This document shows positions 46,883 through 58,477 of a stretch of DNA of 64,000 nt, in pieces (position 1 is the stretch's first letter; every line of letters begins with the position of its first letter). The position numbers were made by a program, and so were the translations under genes. Below the pieces are notes generated by a model. That model made no database searches, was not told the DNA's origin, and was given only the letters and a program-made list of their open reading frames with translations. The DNA comes from Paramecium octaurelia (Eukaryota; Ciliophora; Oligohymenophorea; Peniculida; Parameciidae), in the NCBI GenBank assembly GCA_905182995.1, contig CAJJDP010000056.1, positions 330,919-394,918 on the forward strand, in the 5' to 3' direction.

Positions 46883-48112
46883 ATGAGCTATTCTACTACA
46901 GATGAGAGATTGATGGATTCACCCAAAAGAACAGAAAGCACTGACATCTAATCTGACAGTTAAATGTTTAAGAAGGGATTCAATCCATCCTTCCTGGGAA
47001 TTTAATAAACATCGAAAGTCACTGTACTTGATCTCGCTATTTTTAGGTGTCTAGGAGATATCTTGATACTAAAACTCATGGAGTTCAATTATATTATTAG
47101 GAATTTACTCCTTAAATTGTGGATGCTCAAGTAATTATAGTCCATGGATTTGGTGAACATTCAGGAAATTATCAATAAGTAAATTCAAAATTTATTCGTT
47201 CTAGTTGACAGATTCTTTTCTGTTCAATAATTTCAAAGTTTACCTCTATGACCAAAGAGGATTCGGTTATTCTGGAGGCATAAGAGGGTAGGCGACAGTT
47301 GAATAAATGCACATGGATTTAGACACCGTTTTACAATTGGTAGATAGATCAGTTCCTTTATTTATATTTTGTCATGCTCTTGGGGCTTCTATGGTGATCA
47401 GTTTCTGTTTGATGAATCCTTCATTCCAATTTTAGGGACTTATCTGCAGTAATGCATAATTGCGAGTCCCAGCCAAATACGGAAAATTTAAGATGCTCAC
47501 TCTCAAGCTCATGACAAAACTCTGTCCTGATCTCCAAGTCAATACATACCACAATTTATCATATGCTTCAAAAAATAATCATCACATCAAAAAACTTGCA
47601 ACTGATCACCTCATGCATCCTTATATGAGCATCCAATTCGCATACAATGTGCTTTTGTTTTAGCAATTCATCTTGCCCAATGCAACCAAATTCAGAATTC
47701 CCATCTTGTTATTGCATGGAAAGGAGGACAAAGTTGCATCTCACTTAGATTCCCTTGATTTCTACAGAATCATCTAATCCAAGGAGAAAACACTCAAAAT
47801 ATTTGATTAGGGATTCCATGAGTTGCACAATGATTCTGAATGGCCTAAAATGAAAATACTCATCACCCAATGGTGTACAAAAATGTTAAGCAAAGATATC
47901 AAAATGTCTTTTATGAGGGAACACAATTACGGAGTGGTTGTTAAACAATACAGAAGCAAAATTAGAATCGTTTTGACAATTCTTCTAATTTTATTCAGAA
48001 AGTAATTGATTTTATAAATTCTATTAGAAAATATGTTTGTTTAAAAACAAGTACTAAACTTAGCATCATAATCTTCATAGAGTTACTTCTTAGAGTGTTC
48101 ATTTCTAATTGA
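46883..48112 (+). CDS. monoacylglycerol-lipase-like alpha/beta hydrolase, nucleophile missing
   Basis: A serine hydrolase fold of the MGL/lysophospholipase family: AQVIIVHGFGEHSGNY (oxyanion loop), VYLYDQRGFGYSGGIRG, then the nucleophile elbow. The elbow reads FCHALGAS where the family has GHSLGG, so Ser is replaced by Ala. The acid (LLLHGKEDKVASH) and His (DQGFHELHND) positions are kept. Introns of 23 and 26 nt near the 5' end and one near the 3' end. The C terminus carries a hydrophobic segment (IRIVLTILLILF) that may be a membrane anchor. About 390 aa. Probably not a lipase in the classical sense; it could be a binding protein. Confidence 0.85.
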
Positions 48113-48153
48113 ATATTTGTAAATTTTTATATATATACTAATTAATATATATA

Positions 48154-49511
48154 ATGAAAAATAACAGATAAAATTTTATCGATTTGATCATCCACCTTCT
48201 CGATTTGGAAGAACAAATAGAAAACACCAAGATCCACATGACTTCAAATGAATACTTCACTCTCTACAGAGCCTTCCAAATCATTGACGAGCACAACACA
48301 AATTAAATAACCCCAGCTGCAATTTCAAAATTAATTTCGAAACCTGCAGAATAATGCATCCTACTTATTGAGTATTACTCTGAATTCAAGGATAACAAAC
48401 TATCTTTTGCTAACTTCATGAATTTATGTTTACCAAGGAGTAAGCCCTAATTGAGAGCATAATTAACATAAAAGCTCCAAAAAACGATAGGTTCACCTGA
48501 AGAACAAGAACTAATTAAGGAACACTTATCTATTCTGATAGCAAATGAAATTCATTTCTTATAGTAGATTAAGAAATATCCAATTGAAATAGAGGGGTTG
48601 TTAGAGTACCCATTCAAATAGAAAGATCTAAATTAATTAGTAAGTGATTTTGGATATAAAATAAATACAGAAGCGATTTGGAAGAGATTGGATTTCGATT
48701 AGAATGGAGTTGTCACTTATGAGGATATGAAGAAATTGTTTAGGGAGAGTGAATAAAGTATGAATGAACATGAGGAGATGAAGGAATAATTAAGAAATAC
48801 AAGTACAAAGTTGGGATGGATAAACAATAAAGTTTGTCCGTATCATTCGTATTCAAAATAATTCAGAAAGAGCATTAAAAATTTCTATGAATTTGAGAAA
48901 TAAAAAAGTATATTGAGGTAATGAATAACAAATAGCATAGATAAAATGAATGGAAATAGATAAGAAGTTTTTTGTATTTGATAAAGGAGCACAGTTAGAT
49001 CTATTTATAGATAGATCAATTATTGGAGAAATTAAATAAATACGATACTTTGAGATTGTTTGAATTGTTAAGTATCAATGATAGATTAGAATTTCAATAT
49101 TTACAGCAAAAGATATAGGAAATTGTGGGATAGGAATTTATGTTGGATTATTCGGATGTGGAATAATTGATGAACTTTTTTGGAGGACACAGTTATGAGG
49201 AATTCAAACACTCGTTAGAATGCAGTAGGGTATTGGAGAGAAAGCAACCCATCAATATGAATGTTTTGAAGATGCTATTCATAAAATTGATTTTGCTATT
49301 GCAATTAAGTAGATATTTGAAATAATAATACAAAAAGAAGGCTTTGATATAGAACAAGGACTTGTTGAATGAATTCGGAGAGTTTTCTTAGTCAAATGTT
49401 TTGTTGATGGCAAGAAAGGCCAAAGTGGAATTAAGCTTGGAAGAAGTGAATGGGTTTTTTAAAGGTCAGGAGGTTTTGGAAGTTAGGAATGTTATGAGTT
49501 TTTTGAAATGA
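48154..49511 (+). CDS. EF-hand-containing protein, about 445 aa
   Basis: From ATG 48154 to TGA 49509-49511 with one 23-nt intron near 48918. One convincing Ca2+ loop, DFDQNGVVTYED, sits in the block WKRLDFDQNGVVTYEDMKKL (48680-48740); an earlier degenerate EF-hand appears as FQIIDEHNTNQITPAAISKL. The C-terminal half repeats the same architecture without clear loops (RLEFQYLQQKIQEIV, MLDYSDVEQLMNFF). This looks like the long divergent calmodulin-like proteins common in Paramecium. Regulatory target unknown. Confidence 0.8.
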
Positions 49512-49529
49512 TTTATAATATATAAAATT

Positions 49530-50803
49530 ATGGAAGAAATTGTGACTGGAGAAGATGATGTCGAGCCGTAATTTACATTTATTACACACACCCGAACAAC
49601 GTAATACCGTATTTCAGTGATGAAGAATCGAATCGAGATAGCTTCTATTAATAGCCTAGATTAAATTTAAGTTGTATTAAGCATAGATTAAACGATCCAT
49701 TGGCTATACGATGAAGGTCAAGAAATAGCTTTTGGATTAAGATAGGGAGACTTCATTAATTATTATTATGGAGAGAGGAGTGAATTGTCTCATTTTCGAA
49801 AATTGATTGGGTGTAAAATTTCATTTGGAACTTTTAAACAAGATTATTTGGTTGGTGACTTATTGGGAAAGGGCACATTTTCAGAAGTATAAGTTCTACT
49901 ATGACCAGGTGACAAAGGTGACCTGTTTAAGGGATGGCAAAGAGTATGCTTTAAAGAAAATCAAATTACGTAACGAGGCTCATTTAAAGAATATTGAAAT
50001 TGAAGTTGCTATCCTAAATAAGCTAAATCATGAAGGCATCATCAAGTTGCATGACGTCTACAGGTTAAACGATGAAACTTATGGATTAATTACTGAATTA
50101 GTCATTGGATAATCGCTAGATTCTATAATAAACAAACAAAAGGTTAGTATTTAAATTAAATATTAGTAAAAAAAGAGTAAACTGGAAGAAAGAGACATTT
50201 AAATGATACTTAAATAAACTCTTGAAATCATTGATTATTTGCATCAGAATAATATAATCCATAGAGATATCAAACCATAACATATGATTTTATGTTAGAA
50301 TAAAACGATTAAGATATTAGATTTTGGTTTAAGTTCCAATGAGAGTCAAATGTCTTGCAATTGTGGTACTCCTGGTTATTTACCACCTGAATCATTTCGA
50401 GAACAATCATTATACACATCCAAAGGGGATATATTCAGTTTGGGAGTTGTTTTTTATAAGTTATTGAATAGAGGAGTCAGTTGTTTCGATGCAAACACAC
50501 TCGAATCAGTAATGAGTAAAAATAGGCGTTGCACCATTGAGTACCAAATCAATGGATACTCATCTTAGGCTCTGGTACATTTTTGAAATGAATTCTAAGC
50601 ATTTGCTCAAATAAATGCTTCAAAAAGATCCAGTCTTGAGAATCAATTCACACGATGCACTGAATCATACTTATTTCACTGTCCCCCGGGAATCCCAGAA
50701 TCTAAAAGAAGATAAAGGGAATATTTATGTTTACTAAGCTCATCCCAGGCCATCCCATTTATCAAGGACAAGTAGTGGTGAGTTAGAGAAAACTCCAAAA
50801 TGA
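49530..50803 (+). CDS. Ser/Thr protein kinase with N-terminal PH-like region
   Basis: Residues 1 to about 105 resemble a small PH-like fold of Paramecium kinases (TQYRISVMKNRIEIASI). The kinase domain follows: LLGKGTFSEV (Gly loop), EYALKKIKL (VAIK Lys), HRDIKPQH, KILDFGLS (DFG), CGTPGYLPPES and KGDIFSLGVVFYKLL. In the catalytic loop the Mg-binding Asn of HRDxKPxN is His, so catalysis may be impaired; the other key residues are intact. Introns: 22 nt ending CCAG inside the Gly-loop region, 24 nt, 25 nt ending CTAAG. Resembles CAMK-type kinases. About 400 aa; TGA 50801-50803. Confidence 0.88.
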
Positions 50804-50824
50804 TTGTAAATTTTTATAAAATAT

Positions 50825-51067
50825 ATGTTCATGATATATCATTTCCTTAGGTTTTATTCTTTTGGTATTCTGGGGGAACCTTGTATCGGATGGCTTAGGT
50901 ATTTTGAACAAATGGAAATCGATTAAGAGGAACCTATGTTGACGGGATTGTATGTTTACAGTATAACCCAATTGTTATATTAAAGATAAAATTAAACAAC
51001 AAATTTAAGAAGACAATTTAGAAAATATTAAAGTTGGAATTATATTAATCAAGCATTTATGAATTGA
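50825..51067 (+). CDS. possible small protein, 80 aa
   Basis: An uninterrupted ORF between two plus-strand genes, starting MFMIYHFLRFYSFGILGEPC and ending in basic, Gln-rich sequence. Composition is protein-like, but no homologue is recognised. It could also be transcribed spacer. Confidence 0.35.
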
Positions 51068-51087
51068 TAAACATAATTATTTTTATA

Positions 51088-52061
51088 ATGTTAACATACA
51101 CAGTCATGATAGACGAGTATCAGACAATTGATGATAAAGTTTACTATTAGATCAACATTAATTGTTTAGAAGGTCATAAGAAGATTTCTAAACGATACTC
51201 TGACTTGAAAGCTTTGAATGATAAAATAATAGAAAAAAATTCTAACTTTAAACTTCATTTAAATTTGCCTTAATTTCCAGGCCGAAAGATTTTTGGGAGA
51301 ACCAAAAATTCTGTTGCAGGAATTAAATAGAGAGTATTTTTATGAATTCTATATAGGGAAAAGAATTATAGAAGTATTTGGAAGAGGTTTTGAACATTAA
51401 ATAATTGCAATCATTTTAATCAATTAAAGAATTACTGCCTCATCAACAATTATATTAAGAAACTCTGTAGTTAACTTGTAGTGGAGAATACGATAAAGAA
51501 GTTTGTTGGCTACAAATGGATGAATTAAAGCGATCTTTTTTGGAGAGACAAGAAAATAAAACGCCAAAAAACAATAAGTCCAAAAGCAAGTCTAGCCTAA
51601 ACACTACTGGATATGTTTAGAGATATCATTTTAGTATTGATGATTATGAAATCCAGTAAGATGTGGTTTTATATACAATAACATTGACAGATGCCAAAAA
51701 GACAACAAATTATTAATTTACATCAAGATATAGTGATTTAAGAGAATATCATAAATTGCTGAAAAAAGAAAACTTAAAAGTAGTGTTACCTGATTATCCA
51801 AAAAGAAAGATCATCTCTCAAACAAATGAGAATCCTCTTTTCATCTAAGAAAGATTAGAACAACTTTAAAAATACCTAAATGACATATTTGCAATAAAGG
51901 AGTTAGTGTAGAGTGAGCCTTTGCAATACTTTATCACGAGAATCAAATTGGAAGGTAAACCCATTCGTGTAGGCCCAGTTCAACAAAAACAGTAAATCTG
52001 TACTAGTTCAGTCTTATATGAGAGTCAAGAGAACTTGCCTGAAAGAAAAAGCTCGTTTTGA
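51088..52061 (+). CDS. tandem PX-domain protein
   Basis: Two phox-homology domains in one chain. PX1 (residues 1 to about 110): MLTYTVMIDEYQTID, KKISKRYSDLKALND, LPQFPGRKIFG. PX2 (about 180-300): YHFSIDDYEI, FTSRYSDLREYHKLL, VVLPDYPKRKII, ERLEQLQKYLNDIF. The RYSDL motif that contacts phosphoinositides is present in both. One 23-nt intron (GTATTTTTATG to ATATAG). About 315 aa, no BAR domain. PX domains bind phosphatidylinositol-3-phosphate membranes such as endosomes; a sorting-nexin-like role is inferred. Confidence 0.88.
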
Positions 52062-52140
52062 AATTGACTAAATATAAAATGTTTATTGCTTTTTCTTATA
52101 ATTTAATTTTATAAATATTATTTTACATAAATCACACAGA

Positions 52141-52317
52141 ATGGGATGTATATGTTAAAAGGAGACCAAAAAATAAGAGATCAAACAATATGACCAGAAA
52201 CTGTAACAAATTGTAACAGTTCCAGTCTTGTATGATCCAAAAACAAATCCAATAATGAAAAGGAGATTACAATAAGATGCCCAATCGGAATAAAATAGAA
52301 CACCAACAAGATTTTGA
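52141..52317 (+). CDS. 58-aa lipidated-type small protein (MGCIC start)
   Basis: A single exon from ATG 52141 to TGA 52315-52317. The N terminus MGCICQKETKKQE fits a dual N-myristoylation (Gly2) and palmitoylation (Cys3, Cys5) signal; the rest is short, charged and Gln-rich. No family recognised. It probably attaches to a membrane if the ORF is expressed. It lies 29 nt from the convergent adenylate kinase gene. Confidence 0.5.
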
Positions 52318-52346
52318 ATTAAATATGATGTACTAGAATAATTATT

Positions 52347-53161
52347 TCAAACTCTTAATTTTTATTTTACCAAATCCCATAATCTTGGATAATCTTTCTT
52401 TCCTCTCTTAACTTCGAAATCAATAACTACACCCATGGCTCTGTATCTATCTAATAAAGGATGTGTCTTCTCGTCGTACTCCTTCATTCTTTATTCAATT
52501 ACCTAAACATTAATTCATTAGATTACTTCTTTCTTATCATCATCTCTAACCACCAATTTACCACCACATGCATCACATATGCCTTCCTTCTTTGGATTTA
52601 ATGGTTCCATAACATAGCCATCTCTGTTGATATCGCAAACGTTGAAAGCTGTGCCGCAACCCACACACGTACGACGACTTACATATTGTTATTAAATAGT
52701 ACGCAGCTAATTTCTCAAGCAAAATATCAGCTCTTAAAGTTACGTTTACAACAACATTTGTTGGTAAAATCTTTTCATACAAGTCCAATTATCTCAAAGT
52801 TCTTGGGAATCCATCTAAAATTACTCCCTTTGCAGACTCAGGCTCCTTTAACTTTTCCTACAAAATGTTCATCACAATCTCATCTGACACAAGACCTCCC
52901 TTTGCAACAATATCCTTTATTGTGGCAATTAATTTTGGATCAAATGATTTGGATGTATTCCCTTTCAAAATCTTACGAATTTCATCCCCTGTTGAAATGT
53001 GATTAAACTTAGTATCGTTGATCAATAACTTTGCAAATGTCCCTTTACCAACCTAATTTCATATTAATTAACTTTATTACTCCTGGGGCACCGAATAAAA
53101 CAAGGAATTATTATCCAGGTTTAGCAATACTTGCTGCATATCTTATTATGAGATTTTTCAT
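52347..53161 (-). CDS. adenylate kinase, long-LID zinc form
   Basis: Catalyses 2 ADP = ATP + AMP. The P-loop reads FGAPGVGKGTFAKLL, with a 28-nt intron just after the first GAPG. AMP-site blocks: HISTGDEIRKILKGN, VSDEIVMNILQEKL and GVILDGFPRTLRQLD. The LID carries a four-cysteine zinc site, CVGCGTAFNVCD... and GICDACGGKL, as in long-form bacterial and some mitochondrial adenylate kinases. Introns: 28, 25 (AAG acceptor) and 24 nt. TGA 52347-52349. The basic N terminus MKNLIIRYAASIAKPG suggests mitochondrial targeting. About 240 aa, normal length. Confidence 0.95.
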
Positions 53162-53552
53162 ATCCAATATATATTTATTTAATCAAATAATCACTCTTAC
53201 GTTAACGTATGAACTTAAAAACGAAATCCATAAACCAAAAGCACAGCTCTCCTTCCCCTTAAATTTATTTGTCGATATTCTATTGTCAACGAAAAAATAT
53301 AAAAATACACTCTTTTATTTATATAAATTGTTTTATAATCAATAAGCTTCAAAACTCACTTCAGAATATTGCCTTCTATTTTCTCTTATCCTACTTACTC
53401 AGCTGAGATGTTTCTCCATATGATATGAATTCTTCTCAGAACTCATTTCTAATAATTTGGATAAATTTAGGTGAAAGATGTTAAGTTGAAACCATTAAAA
53501 TAAATATTCTTTTGTTTCAGTCTCTAATTTATCTATATTATAATACTTATGT
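53162..53552. other. AT-rich intergenic stretch
   Basis: No gene supported; very low complexity in places. Confidence 0.5.
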
Positions 53553-53789
53553 ATGTATTATACATCTGTTAAGCTATATTAAGAATATGCTCACTAGTAG
53601 TTCAATAAAATTATATTAATATTCGTTTTATTTCAACTAATACATAGTTCTGATGATCCAAAGACCTTTACTTTCTTCTTTAAAGTAGCAATGCTCTATT
53701 AGAATGATAAAAATGTAGTATATGATATTAAGATCTTAATTAAATAAAGTATTAATAAAGAAATTGATAAATTATAACATTTTATCTGA
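53553..53789 (+). CDS. possible small protein, 78 aa
   Basis: ORF MYYTSVKLYQEYAHQQFNKI followed by a hydrophobic stretch (IILIFVLFQLI) and PKTFTFFFKVAMLYQNDKN. One possible membrane span. Weak call based only on composition. Confidence 0.3.
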
Positions 53790-54118
53790 TAAAAAAGATT
53801 AAGATTTTCTATGTTCTGATTATTTTTTCTACAAATCCTTATCTCATTCAAACAATAAATAGATATTCAAACAATAAAAATAATAATATTAATTAATTGA
53901 AATGCTGTAATTAAGATCAAATCTCATAATTTAAGTTTTTCATTTTTCTATTGAAATAAGATTAATTATAAGATTGTCGATTTTTATATAGATATCATGT
54001 AAATTAATTCAAAATCATTAATAAAATAACTGAAATTAATTAAATAATTAAATATATAATCAAACAGATGATGGATTATTTTATGTTATTATAAAATATA
54101 AAATTTTTTCAATGAATA
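53790..54118. other. AT-rich intergenic stretch
   Basis: Nothing seen. Confidence 0.45.
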
Positions 54119-55492
54119 TCACCTTCAATATAAAATAATGAGCTTGCTAATTTTTTATTGTATTTATGAAGGATTATTTTTAATTCCTTAAATATTTCAT
54201 CTCTTAGAAAATCACCCAATATTGATTTAATTTAATTGACTTGTTCTTGGTTTGTTAAATTTTCGACGCGAATTTAGTTTTTGAGCATAAACTCATCCAA
54301 AATATTGAGCCCTTACTTGTAAAATTTAAATTCTTCAATTTTTTAAAACGGGATCTCATTCCTGTAAAAGCTATTTATAACTTTTAGACCTTAGCCAATA
54401 ATCCCTTATATTACAAATTGATAAGTTGAAACAAAATCTAAAATGTTATTATCTTTATCATCATAATGATTGGATAATTAAGGAAATAAGGATTTATGTA
54501 TCTTCTATTCATATTTTATTATAGTATTTTGTAATTCTGCAAAATCAAACTAGTTTGATAATTTCGAATTGTTTCGAATTTATTTTATATCATTTAATGC
54601 GTCTGAAATCTGTAAGACATAAAAGAGGTAATCTTCTAAATAACGTTTGGTTTTAAGCTATTCAAATAATTCATAGAACCATTTATCAATATTTAGTTCT
54701 CTTGCTAAATCTTTTATCGAAAGTTTTTAACAATTAGTGGGATTTATGAATTATTACTCGCTCTTTATCGCCCAATTCAAAAAGATATTTCTCATAACAA
54801 TTCCATTAGAATTTCCAAATTAGTCTTAAAATTCTTCATTGCTTAGTTTTTTGTTTTTCAAAAATTTTTCAATTAACTTAGGATCATATGAACCATCTCC
54901 TTTTTACTCTGTTCCATTCTATGTTAAATATTGTTTCAATTTTGAAATGAGTTGTTCAGCATTTCTTTCAAGATTGAGATCTAGCATTTTTAATTAATCA
55001 TCTAATTGAAATATCTATGAGATGACTTTTTTAGCGCTTTGAAAGTCAGGGGAATCATTATTCGCTTTATCTATAGACACTTTACTGAACATGGAAAAGG
55101 AGGCCTTAAATTCTATTTAATTATTTTATTTAGATGATAAAGGTTTAGAGACCCAGATCCAAGTATTTTGACAATTGATTTAATTATGCAATATTTTTGA
55201 TTTTTGTAATTTTATAAGTGCTTCCAAAATTTAAATTGATATTAGTATTAGTTGACTTTTACTTATTGCCAAAATGTTCTTTTCCTATATTAAATATTTC
55301 TTTTTTTACTTTAAAAAATAGTAGGTCCTACAAGTTTATATATTCATTGGCTGGAAATTAATAAGTGATTATATCTTACAGATAATAAATGCAAACTATT
55401 TCAGTATTTAAATCTTCAATAAGTTAGAAGTACTCCTGATTAATATCTTTAGCATTGTGAAAATGATATTAAGTTAATGCAAGGTTTTCCAT
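54119..55492 (-). CDS. hypothetical protein, about 445 aa, helical
   Basis: From ATG 55490-55492 (MENLALTQYHFHNAKDINQE) through one 25-nt intron (GTAAAAAAAG to AATATAG) into a single long exon ending TGA 54119-54121. No TGA interrupts over 390 codons, and codon use is normal. Mostly helical by composition, with charged blocks such as NAEQLISKLKQYLTQNGTEQ and IKDLARELNIDKWFYELFEQ. No domain recognised. Confidence 0.8.
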
Positions 55493-55687
55493 AGCAAATA
55501 TTATTGAAATTATTCAAATCAGCAAAAATGAATTTCTATTAATATAGAAAATTATAAAAATGGATTTGAAAAGAAACAAAAAAGAATTAAAAAAATAATG
55601 AAAAATTGCGTATTATTGAATTAAAGTCATGAAAAGCAGTCAAGAAATACATCACTTTCTTCATTAGGTTCCTAATGTTTATGATAA

Positions 55688-58344
55688 TCATTATAGTTAC
55701 CTCTTAGAATACATAAATATTTCTTTCGCTTATAAATTGATAGTGTTTGCTTATGATTTCATGTACAAAATATTACTCATCCTAACATAATGAATTAATA
55801 TTACATCATCATTTCCTGCCCACTCTTATCCTCTCCACACATAGACCTGTAAGACTTATTTATTAATTTCTTTTATTAAGATGCATAACTGAGATTAATC
55901 CAGATCTTCTAAATCGAACATCAATAGATAATCATCTGAATTTGGATAAATGTAAAATGCCTTCTTTTCAACATGAACTTCCTCAACCCTGTCTGAACTG
56001 TATAATTAAATATTGGATTCTTTTTCTTTATTAAATTCATTCTCATCAACTTCTTCATACCATGGATCCCATTCCCTTATTTTTTAGCAAATCACCCCAG
56101 GTTTACCCACAATTCCCCATAAACCCCAAAACATTTCAGATTCATTTTCAGCCTCCATCAATATGGGTTGTATATTAGGGGCCTTTTCAAATTGCTTCAA
56201 AAATTTAGTATAATCAAGAGCATATTGGATGAATCTAATCAAAAATAATGAAATACTTTTCTGTTTTATTACATTCAGGTCCAATCCATAAATACAAATC
56301 ATGTTCTGAAAGCACTAAAAAGACTCCTCGACTATCAAATGTTCTCAACACCTTGCCAGAATACAATTAATCCATAAGCATTCTGCATGCAATACTTTGG
56401 GGTCCACTCACTCCTCTGCCAACTGCAAATACTCTTGGAGCAATAGGGATACTATCATATGAGGCTTGTAGTCTCTTTTGAAATAGCAACAATTAAACTG
56501 TAAATCCCATATTAGGTGATGCTACTCCTCTATTTTTCTTAATAATATCGAATGCTTGGGAATAAGTAATTTATTAGGAAATTATTAAATAAGCTATACA
56601 CAGAGACACAGATCTTGATACTCCTTAAACACAATGAATCAACACTTTTCCATTATTCTTCTTCGCATTTTCAATGATGGCAATAACTTCATAAAATATG
56701 CATTCTATATTTTCTGTTTTTGAATCCTTCAGATAATAAGTTTAATAAAAGAAATCATCGGGGTACTTATTTTTACACACATCTCCAGCACAATTGACTA
56801 CATGGGTAACTCCAATTTATTTCAAAACCTCCTTATTGTAAGCTATTTATTCACCTCCAACATAAAGGAAATTAGGAATAACAGATGAGCATTGTTCTGC
56901 AAAATGCTAAATTTTTAATTTTTTCCTATCTGTATCTCTAATATCAAAATTGAATCCATTTGAATCCTCTTCTTCAATATCCTAATATGTAGTATCATCT
57001 CGTTATAATTTCAGACTTGCGAGTGGTAATTTCATTGGTTTTATTTTTTCATTTTCATTGCACTCAACTCCCTCTACTAATGGAACTCCAATGCTGACTT
57101 CTTGAGAATGAGTCTTGCAATTTAAATCTAGTTTAGGAATGTTTATTGCAGGAACTTTGCTTTTTATTTATGCAGGTAAATTAAATTAAAATGTATTATT
57201 GTTTGTTATTGGTTATTGTTATGGACTAGTATCTTCATATCTATTATTTTCTCTCGAACGGCTGGAAATTGGTTTTGAACTTTCCTTTGAGATAGATGGA
57301 GATCCTTCATTGGAGATCTCATGTATTTTATTGTTAATTTCATTTGAATTTCTTCTAGGAAAGGCTAATTCATTGAAAGCATCTCTTGGTTAGGCATCTC
57401 TACTAGTCAATGATTCTCTTAGATTCAATTTAGGTTTTTGAATTACTTTGTTGTTGTTAGAATTTTAAATTTGTTCATCATTTAAATCAACGTGAATAAA
57501 TTATGATGCGTATGCCTATGTATTTTATTTTTTAGCTAGAAAATCTGCCAATTTAGAGAACTCCTTCCTCTTTTCAGGGACTGGAAACAGAAAATTAAAC
57601 AAATACACAGTTTCTCTTACTTAATTTTCAGTTTCGATATTGGTAGTAGATGATGTTTAGGCACTGCTTTGCAATGTCAAAATTGATCCTTTCGACAACT
57701 TTTTATTTTTAATTATGCCACCACTAAAGAGTATTTCAAGTAAGGGATCTCTTCCTCTATTTAACAAGTTTTCTAATTCAAAAGCATTGGACAAGGCTGA
57801 TGCTTTAATTAAGGGATTGGCTGTTTTGCCATTCCATACAAAAATCATATACTCGTAAATATTTGACGTTGAGGGATTTTATTATCTTTGAGGGAGCAAA
57901 AAGGATTCTAGATGGCTTTCTGATGCTGCTACTGGTTCCTCTAATCCTCTGGGAGTTAGGTTGGAGTAAGATTCAACGACGCCCCACATTTGATGGGGGA
58001 AGTTAGTGAATTGATTGTACTCTATGTTAATTAAGGAATGTTATACCTTCTTAGGCCTTTTTGTATACCAACAATACGAGATAGCATTCAGTTGATAGGA
58101 AATTAAAACCGCTAGTTTAGATGGTGCTTAAATTGATTGGTTCAGATTTAACTTTCTTTATAGGGTGCTTGTCCTCTTAAAATTTCCAAATCTGATATTT
58201 TTGAAATTTATATACTTTTAAGTGTTAGGTTATACTTTCAGGAATGTTACTATCGAATTTAATCTTCTCCAATAATTTCGTATTGAGTTCTAAAATGTCC
58301 TCCAAATTTGAAACATGCTTGTCTATACTCAATTTAGATCCCAT
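55688..58344 (-). CDS. gelsolin-phosphatase-gelsolin protein, MKP1-like dual-specificity phosphatase
   Basis: N terminus MGSKLSIDKHVSNLEDI is a myristoylation-type start. A gelsolin-like segment follows (FNFLSTECYLVLLVYKK, then EYMIFVWNGKTANPLIKASA). After a Ser-rich linker comes a dual-specificity phosphatase: IPNFLYVGGEQIAYNKEVL, HVVNCAGDV, and the catalytic loop VLIHCVQGVSRSVSLCIAYL, which keeps C-x5-R. Downstream are further gelsolin-like pieces (APRVFAVGRGVSG, VFLVLSEHDLYLWIGPE, LQVYVWRGQEWAGND). The DSP plus gelsolin pairing is known from plant MAP kinase phosphatase 1. Introns of 22-26 nt. TGA 55688-55690; about 850 aa. It probably dephosphorylates a MAP kinase; actin binding is not shown. 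Confidence 0.85.
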
Positions 58345-58477
58345 ATTTTTATATAAATAATTAATATTATATTTTAGAATAATATTTTCAAATATCATCC
58401 ACAGATAATCTCACAGTAGATTCCCTCTATATAAATATATTCAATTATTTTATTTAACTAAATAAATTTTAATTTTT

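Noticed and set aside
53680-54020. Long Gln/Ile/Leu plus-strand reading after MIQRPLLSSLKQQ
   Set aside because: Its composition is what AT-rich spacer gives when TAA and TAG are not stops; the competing frame ending at 53789 is more protein-like, though still weak.
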